A stretch of DNA of 64,000 nucleotides from Petrosia ficiformis (GCA_947044365.1 OX345637.1:6969201-7033200), one strand, 5' to 3'; positions 51,995 to 63,441 are shown, numbered from the stretch's first letter. Program-made: numbers and translations. The notes: generated by a model not told the origin, from the sequence alone.

Positions 51995-52409
51995 TTGAAG
52001 TGGAGAATCCTAGTTGTCTACATACAACTTGAGCATCACTAGAGGTCCAGCCGTTATCACATACCCATCCCCATTCATCATCAATACAGATCTGTACATT
52101 ACCCTCATAACTTCCAGAGCCTCCAACAAGACGTAGATCACCATGAGTGCACTGTGACTCTGTGTTTAACAATAGTACACAATTTTTAATACATTTTAAA
52201 ATATTTGCAGCAAATAATTATATGCAAACTTTTCAATAATACTTTTCAGAAAAATGAAAATGTTAATATAGAGATACAAGTACATAATATTTTCATATAC
52301 CTGCATGAGAAGTAAGAATTGCAAGAAAACACACAAGTACAACTGCTGCTGCAGACATCTTTAGATCCTTGTAGCTGAAATTTTGCTAAGTTGCTTTACC
52401 ACACTGGTA

Positions 52410-52772
52410 AAATAGAATTGTTAAAATAATAAATGTATTGGTTAGTACAGTTGCAAGGATACAAATTATAATTTAATTAGTCATACAGGTTGTTGTTGTG
52501 ACTGCATGATAAAACATACTATAATCAATTATCATGTCCAATATCTTATATTAGATGCACAAAGAAGCTAAAATAATTTAATTAAAATGTTATTCTTCCT
52601 CTTTGTATATCCAATAGACAGTATAAGAAATTACAATTATTAGATTATAATTAGTACAAGTACATATTATATATATATATATAACCATACAATCACAACA
52701 ACCTACACAAACAATTAAATTACTATTCCTGCAACAATAAATTAGTACAATTTTATTTTTACAGTGTATAGA
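52410..52772. mobile_element. MITE, family D, upstream of receptor copy 3
   Basis: Inverted ends: AGAATTGTTAAAATAATAAA and TTGGTTAGTACAGTTGCAAG on the left, mirrored by the CTGCAACAATAAATTAGTAC and AATTTTATTTTTACAGTG stretch on the right. It lies about 50 bp upstream of the copy 3 start codon, so it may sit in the promoter. Confidence 0.6.
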
Positions 52773-53013
52773 GTGACATAGTTATGGTGTACGAAGATAA
52801 AGTTTTCACTTATGTTAAGCTTTCAGTTCACAGTTTAAGCTTCTAAATTCAATTACATCATAATTACTGTGTTATGTATTCTATATAATTATTTACAGTA
52901 AGACAATCAAATTATATACCGTGACAAAAGGAAGAATAACATTAACTAAGGTAATTATTAGTACACATGGTACATGCAGGTAAAACATGTGAGCGATGAT
53001 ATATTTATATCTC

Positions 53014-53509
53014 CTAGCTGCATAGCTTCTCCTTCAATCCTTGCATTACTTCTGAAACGTATTTACTCATAACAAGATCTTCTTTTTGCTTTTCTTTGTA
53101 GGCATAATCAGCAGGTCGATAATGATGCATTAATCCTAGTTCCTCTGGCACATCATACTTTGAATAGCCCTTTGGCATATACATTCCATAAATTCCAACC
53201 CTCACTGCCTGCTCCTTCTGGTTTTATGATATTCTTCCAACGGCCTGTTTTACAAGGTGTCACTCAGTCACTGTGCGAGTTGTACGTTTAAACATTACAG
53301 GAACTTTGGTGAAGTTAGAACATCCGAACTGCTTTACATCAGAACCAGGAACAGTGTTTTTCACATCATGCCAAAATGAGTTACAGAAATGAAACTGTGT
53401 TCTTCCAGGTCTGTCAATCTCTTTTATCAGTCCATGCCATGTAGGGTGTTTGTGAGGTACTATCACCTCATCAATATCATGAACTGGTGTGGTAATGTAA
53501 ACTACTTAC
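53014..53509 (-). pseudogene. Glycosyltransferase family 92-like fragment, broken
   Basis: Minus strand. The first frame reads HDIDEVIVPHKHPTWHGL, with the D-x-D (DID) metal site followed by EVIVP typical of GT92 (DUF23) enzymes, and continues to a stop at 53260. A second frame (53205-53014) reads GLMHHYRPADYAYKEK, the C-terminal HHYR segment of the family. At least two frameshifts separate them, and stops lie just upstream of the DIDEV segment. GT92 enzymes transfer sugars in the Golgi. The N-terminal part is missing, so this is a decayed fragment. Confidence 0.65.
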
Positions 53510-54179
53510 TGCTACTCAGGCTCAATTGCAATAATATCATTACAATTACAATTACAGAGCAAATTTTAACAACATCTTCCATGACTAAAATTTATGCTGA
53601 TTTGTTTCTTGCTAGGTTAGGAATACCACTATCACATAAAATTCATGAATATTGCTTCCATCTAAATCAGAATCTTTACTCCTCAGTTGCCTTTATTGTG
53701 AAATAACTGGCTACAATCTTTTGTGCTGTTTCTTAATTATGTGGTTGCAGGTTTTCAAGAAATTTCAACCAACCACTCAAATCAGTTGATAACACCCCCA
53801 CCGCTGGAGGGTGGGGTATATCTGATTTACAGTAACCTCGCCCTCCAGCTCAGTTACTGTAAATCAGATACAGCCCACCTAGAGGTGTACTCATAATAGG
53901 ACTTCAAGTTTCATCAACAACATGACCATGCAACTTGAATCCTTACAACTGTAATAACAGTTATTGTAACTATTTTGTTTTTGCAGTACTAATCAGACAT
54001 TTAACAAGTGTACAGCACAAACCTTTCAGTATAGCAAAAAATGAATTTGGAGGGGGGAACTCAGGCTCAGTAAAGATGTGGTTCAGCTCATCAAAGATGT
54101 CCTTATGCAAACTGGCAAGCCATTGGAACTTATAATCATAATACTTGCATTCCCAGAAAACAATAATAATTATTATGGC
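53510..54179. other. Spacer with a short hairpin
   Basis: A hairpin with arms TATCTGATTTACAGTAAC (53818-53835) and its mirror (about 53853-53870) lies within a larger CTGGAGGG/CCCTCCAG pair. A minus-strand frame near 54130-54030 (FQWLASLHKDIFDELN) looks protein-like, but I cannot assign it. Confidence 0.45.
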
Positions 54180-54740
54180 CTACAGGGACATCCCTACAAT
54201 TGCTTTCCACGGAGTTGAATCTATATTATATAATATCACTTACGTGAGTATGCATTGAGTTAAGAAAGTTGCATCATTCCAGGGGGCTCAGTCAATTAAT
54301 GGGCATGGTACGTAAAAGGATGTGTGCTTGAGCAGGAAGGCTCAGGAAGACTCAGGAAGAATGGAAAACTGTAACTAATACTTAATAAGTGCTGTATATT
54401 GCAGAGAATCAGTATAAATAATATTGTATATACTTATTACCATGTTGTAGTAATTCAGTGGAGTTGATTATTGAGCCTTATAACACTGTAGAATTTTTAT
54501 ATTTTGAACGTTTTGACTCGAAGGTCTTCTTCAGCAGTGTAAGAAACATAAACTTATTTATAGATGGATACATAACAGGTGATAACAACATGTCAGTATA
54601 CAGGAAAGACAAGTGGGGTAAACAATTATGGTACAAAAGTAGAACAATGTTCTACTTTTGTACTTTCTGTAAAGGTAGAGACACTATAGTGTCATCAGCA
54701 ATGATTGATACATAGTCATTGCAAAGCAATTATAGGGATA
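54180..54740. mobile_element. MITE, family F, degenerate copy
   Basis: CATCCCTACAATTGCTTTCC (about 54191) and a TCATTCCAGGGGGCTCAGTC stretch match the family in reverse orientation. It ends with GCAAAGCAATTATAGGGATA near 54720. A perfect 33-bp palindrome lies at 54631-54663. The small ORF 54458-54715 has no recognisable domain. Confidence 0.5.
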
Positions 54741-55224
54741 CCTATATGTAATTATATCTAATATTATTATAATTATATGACACTCAAAATGGTACTGTTG
54801 ACAAGCCATTAGCAACAGAAGGTCAGCATCATGAATATCTCCATAATTATTTTAATGGAGTTAAAGCACGGGTGGGCCACTTTTGATAGGTTCATAAACT
54901 CTTTAATCTTACATTGATTGAGTTTTAAATTGCTTACCTGAAGAAAAAAACTTCAAAAAATCCATAGATAACCGCTTTCTCTGCACTGCCAAAAAAATAG
55001 CAAGGCAAGTGTTTCAATACCAGTCAGTCTTTTGCCTATAAGTCATTGTGGTTGGAGTTTATCTTCTACAAACTTAAAAAAAAAAAGAAAAAAAAGGGAG
55101 CACCACCAGGGGGGCATTGCCAGGGTCTATATACGCCTATGTATATACTTGCTTTATAGCGATGTTGCTGTGTTTGGTATTAAAGCAAGGTTGAGGCAAC
55201 TGTTAGATTGCTCTAGTAGTTCAA
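54741..55224. other. Spacer, nothing recognised
   Basis: AT-rich, with an A-rich run at about 55075-55097. A stretch near 55183-55215 resembles 49930-49965 in the receptor copy 3 intron. No gene seen. Confidence 0.45.
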
Positions 55225-55746
55225 ACAAGTGTATATAGAGAAAAAAACATCCCTATATTTGCTTTGTGATGACTATGTATTAAGCATTGCTGATGGCACT
55301 AGTGTCTCTACCTTTCTGTGTACTCCTGGGGCCTGAATACGTAAGTGTAAGCCTAATTGCAGTCTAAATACACAGATGTCTGATGAACTGACTGAGGTAC
55401 TCCTTCAAGGTTCTAAATGATGACTTCCTCGTGTTTGAAACTCAACAACTTATCATACTTACTTGTTAAAGATTCTTGCATAATATCTATACTGTTTCTC
55501 TGCTATATACAACAGTTATTAGCAGTTTTACATCCTTTCTGAATCTTCCTGGCTGGTCTGTAGCTCAAACGCGCGTTCTTTTACGCGCCACGCCCATTAA
55601 TTGACCGAGCCCCCGGGAATGACGCAACTTCCTTAACTACGTATACAACGCATAGTCGCGCAAGTGACACAAGAATATATATATATATATAAACATACAT
55701 CGAACCCGTGGGAAAGCAATCATAGGGATGGCCCTACGGGCCATAA
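55225..55746. mobile_element. MITE, family F, copy right of the receptor cluster
   Basis: It begins GTGTATATAGAGAAAAAAAC with CATCCCTATATTTGCTTTG and ends GGGAAAGCAATCATAGGGAT followed by the GGCCCTACGGGCCAT segment, as at 22098-22553. The interior differs from the copy 1 element in its left half. Confidence 0.6.
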
Positions 55747-55912
55747 AAAGTTGCAAATTGCCTGTATTCATTTGCAACGAAGGCTACACAATCTGATAGT
55801 GTCACGTCGCCGACGTTATAACAAGACAAGTCAGCGACACAACACTACACAGAGAATACAATCATACTCTCCGATAATAATATATTAGCTGGTGCATATA
55901 CTGATGAGTTCC

Positions 55913-56015
55913 AGCTGTTATCACATACCCATCCCATCAATACAGATCTGTACATTACCCTCATAACTTCCAGAGCCTCCAACAAGACGTAGATCGCCAT
56001 GAGTGCACTGTGACT
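55913..56015 (-). pseudogene. Degenerate SRCR exon 2 (fourth receptor relic)
   Basis: The minus strand matches exon 2 of the receptor genes (TGTACATTACCCTCATAACT stretch, Gly-rich [14 protein letters not shown] part), with an internal deletion removing the [15 protein letters not shown] middle. The acceptor side continues into the same intron sequence (TTTGCAGCAAATAATTATA) before the LINE tail interrupts it at 56094. Confidence 0.75.
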
Positions 56016-56328
56016 CTGTATATATTTAACAATTATCAAATTTGTTTTTCATATTTGCAGCAAATAATTATAATTATGCACACATTTCAATAATTTATTT
56101 TATTTTATTTTATTTTTTATGTTAATGACACTGTTAAAGCCGAGGTGGGCCCATGAGTCTAAATAAAACAAAAATAAAATAACTAACTATTACAGGAAAG
56201 ATATCAATACAATTACGACAAAGTATGACAATAAACAGAGTGAGACAGTCAAGTATTATTGTTTAACAATAAACTCTTGTATACAAATATAGAGAAAATA
56301 TATGAACAATAAGGTGTAGGGGAGGACA

Positions 56329-56865
56329 TCAGACAAGAGAATTGAGTGAGGGGAGGTAAGCAGTAAAATCTGGAATTCCAGATAATGCATTACAGTCTAT
56401 AGCAGCAGACATTTTACCACTTTTGTGAATATAAAAGCCTAGATATTTATATTTATCAACTACCTCCAGTGGAATATTATTCATTAAAAATAAACAATCT
56501 AAATTTCCATTAATTGGCATGACTTTAGATTTAGTAATATTTACCTTCAGACCATTTGATTTGCAATATTCAGATAATGCATCTAGTGAAGCCTGAACCT
56601 TCACCTCATTATCGGCACATAGCACCATATCATTAGCAAACAGAAAACCATTGATCTTTGTGTTGACCATCGGAACCCCAGTCACCTTGCTTTCTACAAC
56701 TGAGAGGACATCATTAATGAACAATGAAAAGAGAAGAGGACTTAGTGGGCAACCTTGCCTTACACCAATATTACAATCAAACAACTCAGAGTGGCTTCCA
56801 TTATTAATTACACAAGCATTGGCTTTATGATACATGTTTTCAATTACTGCCATAATTTCCCTCAC
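56329..56865 (-). pseudogene. LINE reverse transcriptase, C-terminal fragment
   Basis: 178 codons with GVRQGCPLSPLLFSLFINDV (RT motif) and FANDMVLCAD, where the first Asp of the catalytic F/YADD box is Asn, which would kill polymerase activity. YKYLGFYIHKSG, the usual downstream block, follows. The part upstream is separated by a MITE and a deletion of roughly 80 residues. Confidence 0.88.
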
Positions 56866-56947
56866 TCACAGAAGAACACTTTTCAGACATGGCTGTGATA
56901 GCTAGGAGAGAATTCCAGTAGAAGACATTTTAAAGGCTTTCATTTAA

Positions 56948-57602
56948 GGTTGTAGTCTTTTCCGTGGGCGGATGCTACTCCAATCAGTTTCTAGTCTTGC
57001 AAGCTTCTTGCTGCATACAATCTGGTTCCATTCTGTATTTTTTGGAAGCCACACCCACCCGGGGGTATAATTATTGGGCCTAAATGTTTTCACTGATAGT
57101 TTATTTTCAGAAACAAACCTAAACACGGCCAGTTTATTTTCAGAAACAAACCTAAACACGGCCCACGGGTGGTGGTGCAGTGGAGGGGGCTGTGGGTGGG
57201 AAACAATGGCGGGGTAACTGTAGTTGCTCTCTGAGAAAGATAGGAGTTTGATAGTGTCTAGAAAGGTAAATTTTATGGTTTCAGCGAAAAGCTACAGAAT
57301 TCAGCTTTCTTCAGCCTCTTGTAACTATAAAAGTGAAATGAATTTGCAGAAAACGGCTTCGTAACTTTTTTTAAAATACATTGTACTTGGTGCACGCCAT
57401 GTGTTGTGGGCATGGCTTTAGTGGTTTTGTACTTATATTAGTTGGAAAAATGGAGATTTTATATACGTTTTATCAATTCCAGGACACTATAAAGATGATC
57501 AGAAGATATGAAGGTTGCTATTACACCAGGTTAGAGTCATATTATATAATATTCTATTTTGAAACTGATTGGAGTCGCATCCGCCCACTCCCTAGTACCA
57601 CC
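56948..57602. mobile_element. TTAA-flanked MITE, family A, copy 3 (in the LINE)
   Basis: Inverted relative to 6044-6664, with TTAA at 56944-56947 and 57603-57606. It splits the LINE RT. It carries a short internal tandem duplication (AGTTTATTTTCAGAAACAAA at about 57090 and 57130). Confidence 0.85.
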
Positions 57603-57751
57603 TTAACAGTTAAACTTAGCAGTTTCATTAACAACATCCGAGGCGCATCTTCCAGAAATCGGTGTTAGAGGACCTTTTTCTTTCGTTAATTTAACACGCC
57701 CTTTATGAATAATTAATTAGCTAAAATTTTGCGCGGCAATGCGCGCCGAGA

Positions 57752-58216
57752 TCAACCCAATATATCCTGTATCCGCCGGTCCGCCCTTCCGCCCCTGTTA
57801 TCAGGTAAACTTGTATCACCTGATTTATGAATAGGAACAATTAGACCTGTAGACCACCACGAGGGAAATTCACCCGATTTTATAATTCTATTAAAAACTT
57901 CCACTAAAACCCTAACAGTTAGAGTGTTTAAACATTTTATTACATCAATTGATATACAGTCTATACCTGGGGAGGTAACCCCCTTCATACTTCTAATAGC
58001 AGCTTCTACTTCTTCAATAGTAAATAAGTAGTCAATATCATGATTAGGTTCATTCTTCGAAAAGAATTTCTGGTTTGCATCTGGTACAGCAGAACTGTGT
58101 AAGTTCTTAAAATGAATGAACCAATCAGACAATGGAAGACTATCAGCTTTGTTTTCTTTGGGTTTTCTAATACACTTCCAGAACTCCCGTGGGTTGTGAT
58201 TTTTCAGCAGCATCAA
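57752..58216 (-). pseudogene. LINE reverse transcriptase, N-terminal fragment
   Basis: 154 codons with HNPREFWKCIRKPKEN, an FTIEEVEAAIRSMKG segment and SPGIDCISIDVIK, followed by LIVPIHKSGDTSLPDN: the fingers part of LINE RT. After PDN the sequence diverges near 57780, so the RGI motif is lost. Confidence 0.88.
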
Positions 58217-58349
58217 TCTAAATGCTTCTAAGCTGTCATTCAGACGCTTTTTCTTACGAATTAAGTTTTTATACTTTTTATTTATTTTAAAATAGTTTGA
58301 CCTTAAATTTTCATTTTGAATGTCTTTGCGCCAACTCTTAAGCTATTCT

Positions 58350-59390
58350 TCACCTAGCTTTTGCTTCCTTATACTCATCATCAAACCAAGGGTTATGTGG
58401 GAATGAATTATGTTTTCTTTTATTAGAACACAATTTCATAAAACCTGAATTCATACCATTGTTGACATTGAAAATTGAGAGATCCTCACAGCAAGATTCC
58501 AGAGGGTAGTCCTGATGTTTGCATTTAGAGTACAGCGGGTCCATATTTACTAGCCATTCTGAAGTCCACAAGGAGGCTTCAAAGTTACTCTTGTTTTCAG
58601 CGAAAATACGGTATCTAGTTATAGGATTATCCTTAGAATTACTATATTTTGTTGTGATCTTCTTATGCCAGGAACATCCAGTATAAACGTAAGCGGACAA
58701 TGGTCAGAATTAGGTGAGAGGGTATCAATTTCAAAATTAGACAGCTGATTGATTAAATTGTATGGGAATAAAAGATAATCCACAACACTTGAACCCGTAT
58801 GTGTACTGCAGGTAAAAATGCCATCTTTATCTTTCCCAAGTCTTCCATTAGCAATTAGCAAGTTTTGGGCTACGCACAGGTACAAGAGATGTCTGCCAAA
58901 GGTATTTACAGTTCTGTCCTGAGAAATGCGTGGTTTTATTACAGGGTCATAGTCTGCTAACTCTGATATGTTCCCTGTTCTTGCATTAAAATCTCCAAAT
59001 AGTAGTACATCCCCTTTGGCTGCAAAAAATGAAGTTTCGTTTTCGATAATATGCCACTTCTGTGATGTAGAAGTTGTGCCTGTAGTCCCCCTAGGAGGAA
59101 TATAGAGATAAATATCATTAGTAAGATTAAACATGTTTTTTTGAAGACGTAACCGCACTATCCTCCATTTTCGTAGAGTGAACAAATTCAATACCCATGG
59201 ACAATTCTTCTCGGACATAAACAACCAATCCTCCTGCTCTCCTCCCTGCTCTCCTGCTGATTCCTCTTCTACAAAAATTAAAGTAAACAAAACCAGGTAA
59301 TGTATATATAAATAAATGATCTATCAGGCTTAAGCCAAGATTCACATACAAAAATAAGGTCAAAGGATAAAAAATAATTAAATACATTAC
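58350..59390 (-). pseudogene. LINE APE endonuclease and linker
   Basis: The endonuclease part contains LLFGDFNARTG (about 59010-58975), GSSVVDYLLFPYNL and SDHCPLTFIL, with the catalytic Asp and His of the APE fold. The linker ends KRKHNSFPHNPWFDDEYKEA. A frame change near 58680 joins them. The N-terminal catalytic part (59390-59127) lies in different frames. Confidence 0.85.
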
Positions 59391-59446
59391 ACTCCATACA
59401 CAAATTTTTAATGAAGTACAAGTAAGGCCACCTCGGCATACATATC

Positions 59447-59912
59447 ACTGATTATTATTATTATTTATTGAATTATTTACAATAGCATTATTAGTGGGTA
59501 ATTGAGGGGTGTTTTCTATAATGGATACATCATCTGTTATCGAGTTATCTTTCTTCTCTTTCTTCTACTTTCGCAATTGAGCAAGTTCAATTCGTTGATT
59601 CTTGGATAAATCGTCATTCAAAAATAAATTAGTACCTTTCAGCCTGTATTTTACACTCATTATTTTCGCCTTATCTGTAGCTGTATTAAAACCAAGGAAT
59701 ATAGGTCTATTTTGTCCCTCTCCCAGTTTTCCCAATCGATATACTCTGGCTAACTTTATATCAGAACTAGGTATCTTTAGTTTATCAGAGAGAATTGTAC
59801 CTATAGCGTCATTTAGATTTTCGTTAGGATTCTTCGGAAATCCTACCCGAATTACATTGTTCCTTCTAAGATATCTCTCTTGTTCTTGATCCAGTGATGA
59901 TTCTGATTCTTA
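59447..59912 (-). pseudogene. LINE ORF1 RNA-binding domain, C-terminal part
   Basis: The minus strand reads YLRRNNVIRVGFPKNPNEN, then LARVYRLGKLGEGQNRPIF and KYRLKGTNLFLNDDLSKNQR: the RRM-like and C-terminal parts of an L1-type ORF1 protein. An internal TAG follows AQLRK near 59566. The expected N-terminal coiled coil is not upstream on this strand. Confidence 0.75.
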
Positions 59913-60210
59913 ATGATCTAACTGGATTCTTAATTCATAGTATTGCTATAGTTAATGAGAATTTGTTTGCTATAGTGAATTGGTAATTAAAGTTTCTGGA
60001 AACAATAAATTTAATTAATTACATACTACATGACTGTGTGGATGCATCATTAGCAATGCTAAGGGGATTATTCATACCATGAATAATTTTAAAAACATTA
60101 AATTCAACAACCAAGCACAACATATTAAATTCATGTTAAATGAAACAATATTATTCGTTTGCATGACTAATAAGCTCAATTCTGCAAAATCTCATCTACA
60201 AGGATCTAAA

Positions 60211-60269
60211 GATGTCTGCAGCAGCAGTTGTACTTGTGTGTTTTCTTGCAATTCTTACTTTTCATGCAG
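60211..60269 (+). pseudogene. Inverted signal-peptide exon of the receptor family
   Basis: [19 protein letters not shown], nearly identical to exon 1 of receptor copy 3 but on the + strand. The donor GTATAT has become TTATAT, so normal splicing is lost and a stop follows two codons later. About 35 bp upstream also match the receptor leader (CTACAAGGATCTAAAG). Confidence 0.85.
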
Positions 60270-60355
60270 TTATATGAAAATATGATGTACTTGTATCTCT
60301 ATATTAACTGCATTATTATTGTTACTTATTGTGGTGTCCCACTAGGACTCCAAAT

Positions 60356-60686
60356 GGATCTACTCAATGGAAGGAGATTAATGGAAGAACCTTTACTGCA
60401 GGAGGATTGTGAAGAGCCAGAGTCACATCAAATGGTGGATGACTTGTTTGAAAAGGTATATTTTAAGCTTAAATCTGGGCTAAAAAGTCTCATTCATCAA
60501 AAGCTAGATGAGGTGTTATTCCAAGCCATTGCCCCTTTGAAAGATATGTTTGAGGGCACTATGTCTGAGCTCTTTAAGAAACTTGATTCATTGAACCGAA
60601 GAGTATCAGTTCTAGAAAAGACAGAAGTCAAGATTGCTCCACAGGAAAATGATAATGTAAAAGAAACTACTTTGTTTCGAAAATAA
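60356..60686 (+). CDS. Coiled-coil ORF of unknown origin
   Basis: From the Met at 60356 the frame encodes 110 residues, starting MDLLNGRRLMEEPL and containing DDLFEKVYFKLKSGLKSL and MSELFKKLDSLNRRVSVLEK, heptad-like coiled coil. CCCACTAG just before 60351 could be a splice acceptor. It may be the N-terminal coiled coil of the LINE ORF1, inverted relative to the rest, or part of a host gene. Start and expression are uncertain. Confidence 0.35.
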
Positions 60687-60730
60687 ATCGAGAAATTAAC
60701 AGATGATCTTAGTACTAGCAAGAAATTATT

Positions 60731-60815
60731 AATGCATTGTATCTTGTTCAAAGAATGAATGGTTGGTCTTGATCTATGACCAACCATTCATTCTTTGAAC
60801 AAGATACAATGCATT
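60731..60815. repeat. Perfect 38-bp hairpin
   Basis: Arms 60731-60768 and 60778-60815 are exact reverse complements (AATGCATTGTATCTTGTTCA at the outer end), with a 9-nt loop. No element ends or target duplication were seen. Confidence 0.9.
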
Positions 60816-61697
60816 TTCAGAGTACACTGTCTGCATGCTTAGCTGTTAATATACCATGTATAGTCATGTGGCAATCACAATATTCATTCAACAATCTCTC
60901 ATTGCAACTTATCTATGAGATATAATTATATATAATAAAGATGATGATAATGATATCTCTTATGATTTACCTGACGTTCTGTGTAATGGTAATGTTTTCA
61001 CCTACATCCAACTAATGGTAGATAGATCACATGATGTTCACGTGATGTTTATGATTATACTGCCTGATTCTTCACAGTGATTCATATAACAGTTTATCTT
61101 CTCTTACTGTGGGATCTATATTTTTTTGAACAGTGCAAATTGCTTCAACATAAGGTCTGGTATGACATACCAACTAAAATGACTTATATATTGGTAACTC
61201 CTTGCAGTAATTTGGGCATGGTATGTCCAAGACACAGTGACTTGCAGTGAAATTTAGGTATTGTAATTAATTAGGTGTGTGTTTATATTCTTGTGCATTG
61301 AAACGGCTAGGGGGGAGGTAGAGGTAGGGTTGGGGGTGTTCAACTGAATCCCCCTATTGAATGAACTGGTGGGCACAACTTTGCCACACCTTAAAATTAT
61401 TCATACATGTGTGCATAATGATTCATTAATCATGGTTACAAATCGGGAAGTACAGACTTCCTCGAACTATAGAGTAGCAGCAAAAAGGTGTTGAATTTAC
61501 ATTGCAGCTGCCAACTTTGAATGTGTATCTATACTAATAAATGAACATGATAGACCAACTAGCATTATAACAATTTGATGACGATCCATTTCCTTATATC
61601 AAAGAACTACTAAGGATAGGTTGCACACTGGCATGGGTAAATAATTATAACTCAATGTGAATTTTAAAGTCCACATACATGCATACATAATATAATG
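60816..61697. other. Spacer between the cluster and mrpl41
   Basis: No gene seen. It includes a G-rich segment near 61308-61345 and otherwise AT-rich sequence. Confidence 0.5.
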
Positions 61698-63286
61698 TTA
61701 TAGGTTTCCTTCAGTAATGTCTTGATGTAGTTCTAAAATATCTTCAGCACTAATAGGTTTTCCAGATATATATGGAGTGCGATATGAAACATATGGTTTA
61801 AGCTAGAATGGAGACAAGAGAGAAAGAGAGAGTGTTATAATAAAGGAGTGATTGAATGAGCAACTGTTTATCCACTCACTAAAAGTAACACTTTACTTGA
61901 AAATAAATATAATTAATCAATAATTAATCAATATCAAAGTCTGCCCTTTCTATATACATTACAACAATGACTGTCTTTATGTGCAGTGGCATAGCTAGAC
62001 CCAGGCCCAGATTATATATTATCATAATTATAATAATTTCATAATTATATAATAATAGTCTGCTAAAGCACATGAACTCAGATGTATATATGAACTTGAT
62101 GTCTAGAAGAAAATGAACTCAAGTGATCTTAATCTAGCTGGAAGCCAGAGCACACCCTCCTCAAAGAGAACAAGAAATATCACAAAAATAAAGGCAAAAC
62201 TGGGTACATTATGCACAATTACTAAATTCATGCATTTGATATTGCAAAATGTTTTGAAGTACTAGTGGATGAACATAAAATAACTTGAAATAACTCCACT
62301 AATGTGAATGTATTATCCATTAGTTAAGATATCACAATCTGCTTTTATATTTACTTTGAATCCTTCTAAACTAGGTACAACGATATCAGGAACTCTGTTT
62401 TTCAGCACTATAAAACCACCTGAATAAAAATGGATAGAGTGATCAAGAACACAAAAGATAACAGTGTTTTCTATAAGCTTCTCTATTTACACACATATTA
62501 TTAGTTTCAAGGAAAGAGCTGCTATTGTTTAAACTAGTTTTATTAATGTATGAATGAAAACAGATCTAACAGTAGCAAATTAGTTATTATTAATTTTTTT
62601 TTTTTTGTGTCTACAGTCCTGGCAATGGAAATACATTTTTCTCCATTGGGATCAAGTTACTTTAATTTTATCTGATTAATGAAACTGAACACCATCATGT
62701 GAGATATATACACAAAGGATCAATTAGCTTCTAGTTGTGTTTGATAGTCTTGCTGACATCTACAAACCTATCTTGTGTTGGTAGGACTCTTCATTTCACA
62801 GCAATTCCATGCCGTTTCTTTCGACTAGAGGTGGGCCCATTTGACAAATCTACCATAGCTACAGATATGAAAATTTGTTTGCTCTCATTATGTACCTTAG
62901 TCTACACAGCAATGGTCTCCTTTTTGACATATAGTTTCTAGGATCTCTACATCGCACTATGTAATTGATTTAACACTTACTACAAACAATAAAACTTAAA
63001 CCAAAGGATTGACAATTGAGGATAAAGTAACATTGTTAACAGTACTCCAAGAGAGAAAAAATCCAGTCCTATTGCAAAGACTGTACTTAGTATTATATTC
63101 ACCTTTGTTTGTATGGACTCCAGTTGGTTTACATCCTCTTCCTAAATTGAGTGCAATATTTTTTTAAAATAGCACATTTGAAAAGAAATAAAGTTTACCC
63201 TTATAGAAATTCTTATTTCCTCGTTTAGAAGTCATCACTCCTCTACGAGCACCCATTACAAAGCTCGTGAAGAGTCCCAATCTCAT
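61698..63286 (-). CDS. mrpl41: Mitochondrial large ribosomal subunit protein L41
   Basis: Four exons on the minus strand: 63286-63199, 63141-63103, 62419-62355 and 61802-61698, all with GT-AG introns, joining to 98 residues plus stop. The product reads KRGNKNFYKG, then RGCKPTGVHTNKG, GFIVLKNRVPDIVVPSLEGF and KLKPYVSYRTPY, the conserved core of mL41 proteins. The N-terminus (MRLGLFTSFVMGARRGVMTS) is basic without acidic residues, like a mitochondrial targeting peptide. It is somewhat shorter than vertebrate homologues at the C-terminus. The protein is a structural part of the mitoribosome. The other two open frames in the region are shadows. Confidence 0.92.
61803..62354 (-). other. mrpl41 intron 3
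   Basis: 552-bp intron with donor GTAAAT and acceptor TTCTAG. Nothing else recognised. Confidence 0.7.
62420..63102 (-). other. mrpl41 intron 2
   Basis: 683-bp intron between the 39-nt exon 2 and exon 3. It includes a T-rich run at about 62594-62606. No separate gene seen. Confidence 0.7.
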
Positions 63287-63441
63287 CTTAATCTTAACAC
63301 GTGGTTGCTATCACCTGATTGGTTTATTTTGAAATATAGGCGTGGCACACGATTGATATATATATAATTATGTGTACAACCATCCGGTATGGTACCCGGT
63401 AAGACACATTTAGGGTGGGGCTCACTGCCTGCAGTATAAAC
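63287..63441. promoter_or_regulatory. Divergent promoter region
   Basis: 155 bp separate the start codons of mrpl41 (minus) and the coiled-coil gene (plus). A TATATATATAA stretch at about 63356-63366 could be a TATA element for the plus gene. Shared regulation is an inference. Confidence 0.5.

Larger units (their letters stand above)
41599..52358 (-). pseudogene. SRCR-repeat membrane receptor, copy 3 (frameshift in domain 1)
   Basis: Exons 5' to 3': 52358-52301, 52159-51995, 47920-47761, 47709-47365, 47307-47134, 47093-46917, 46799-46638, 46586-46407, 46345-46178, 45494-45327, 45264-45106, 45046-44648, 44599-44429, 44363-44196, 44143-43976, 43918-43760, 43700-43326, 43267-43100, 43036-42869, 42810-42643, 42585-42427, 42370-41821, 41764-41599. 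Exon 3 is 160 bp, not 168: an 8-bp deletion near 47909 shifts the frame, with a stop a few codons later. One domain 2 cysteine is Arg (LARSGSETS). The tail ends GADYSLYN instead of a sequence ending in GIEKN plus one residue. All other exons keep frame and splice sites, so the damage may be recent, or allelic, or bypassed by another start exon. The stalk is 50 residues longer than in copy 2. Confidence 0.8.
56094..59960 (-). mobile_element. LINE (APE-type non-LTR retrotransposon), broken
   Basis: In minus-strand order: ORF1 RNA-binding domain (59912-59447), APE endonuclease (59390-58640), linker (58700-58350) and two reverse transcriptase pieces (58216-57752 and 56865-56329) separated by an inserted MITE. 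The 3' end carries a (TAAAA)n-type tail (56094-56121 on the plus strand as TTTTA repeats). An ORF1 resembling L1-type transposase-22 folds plus an APE endonuclease places it among L1-like elements. Stops, frame changes and loss of the central RT make it inactive. Confidence 0.85.

Noticed and set aside
59602..59889. 95-codon + strand ORF
   Set aside because: Shadow of the minus-strand LINE ORF1 domain.
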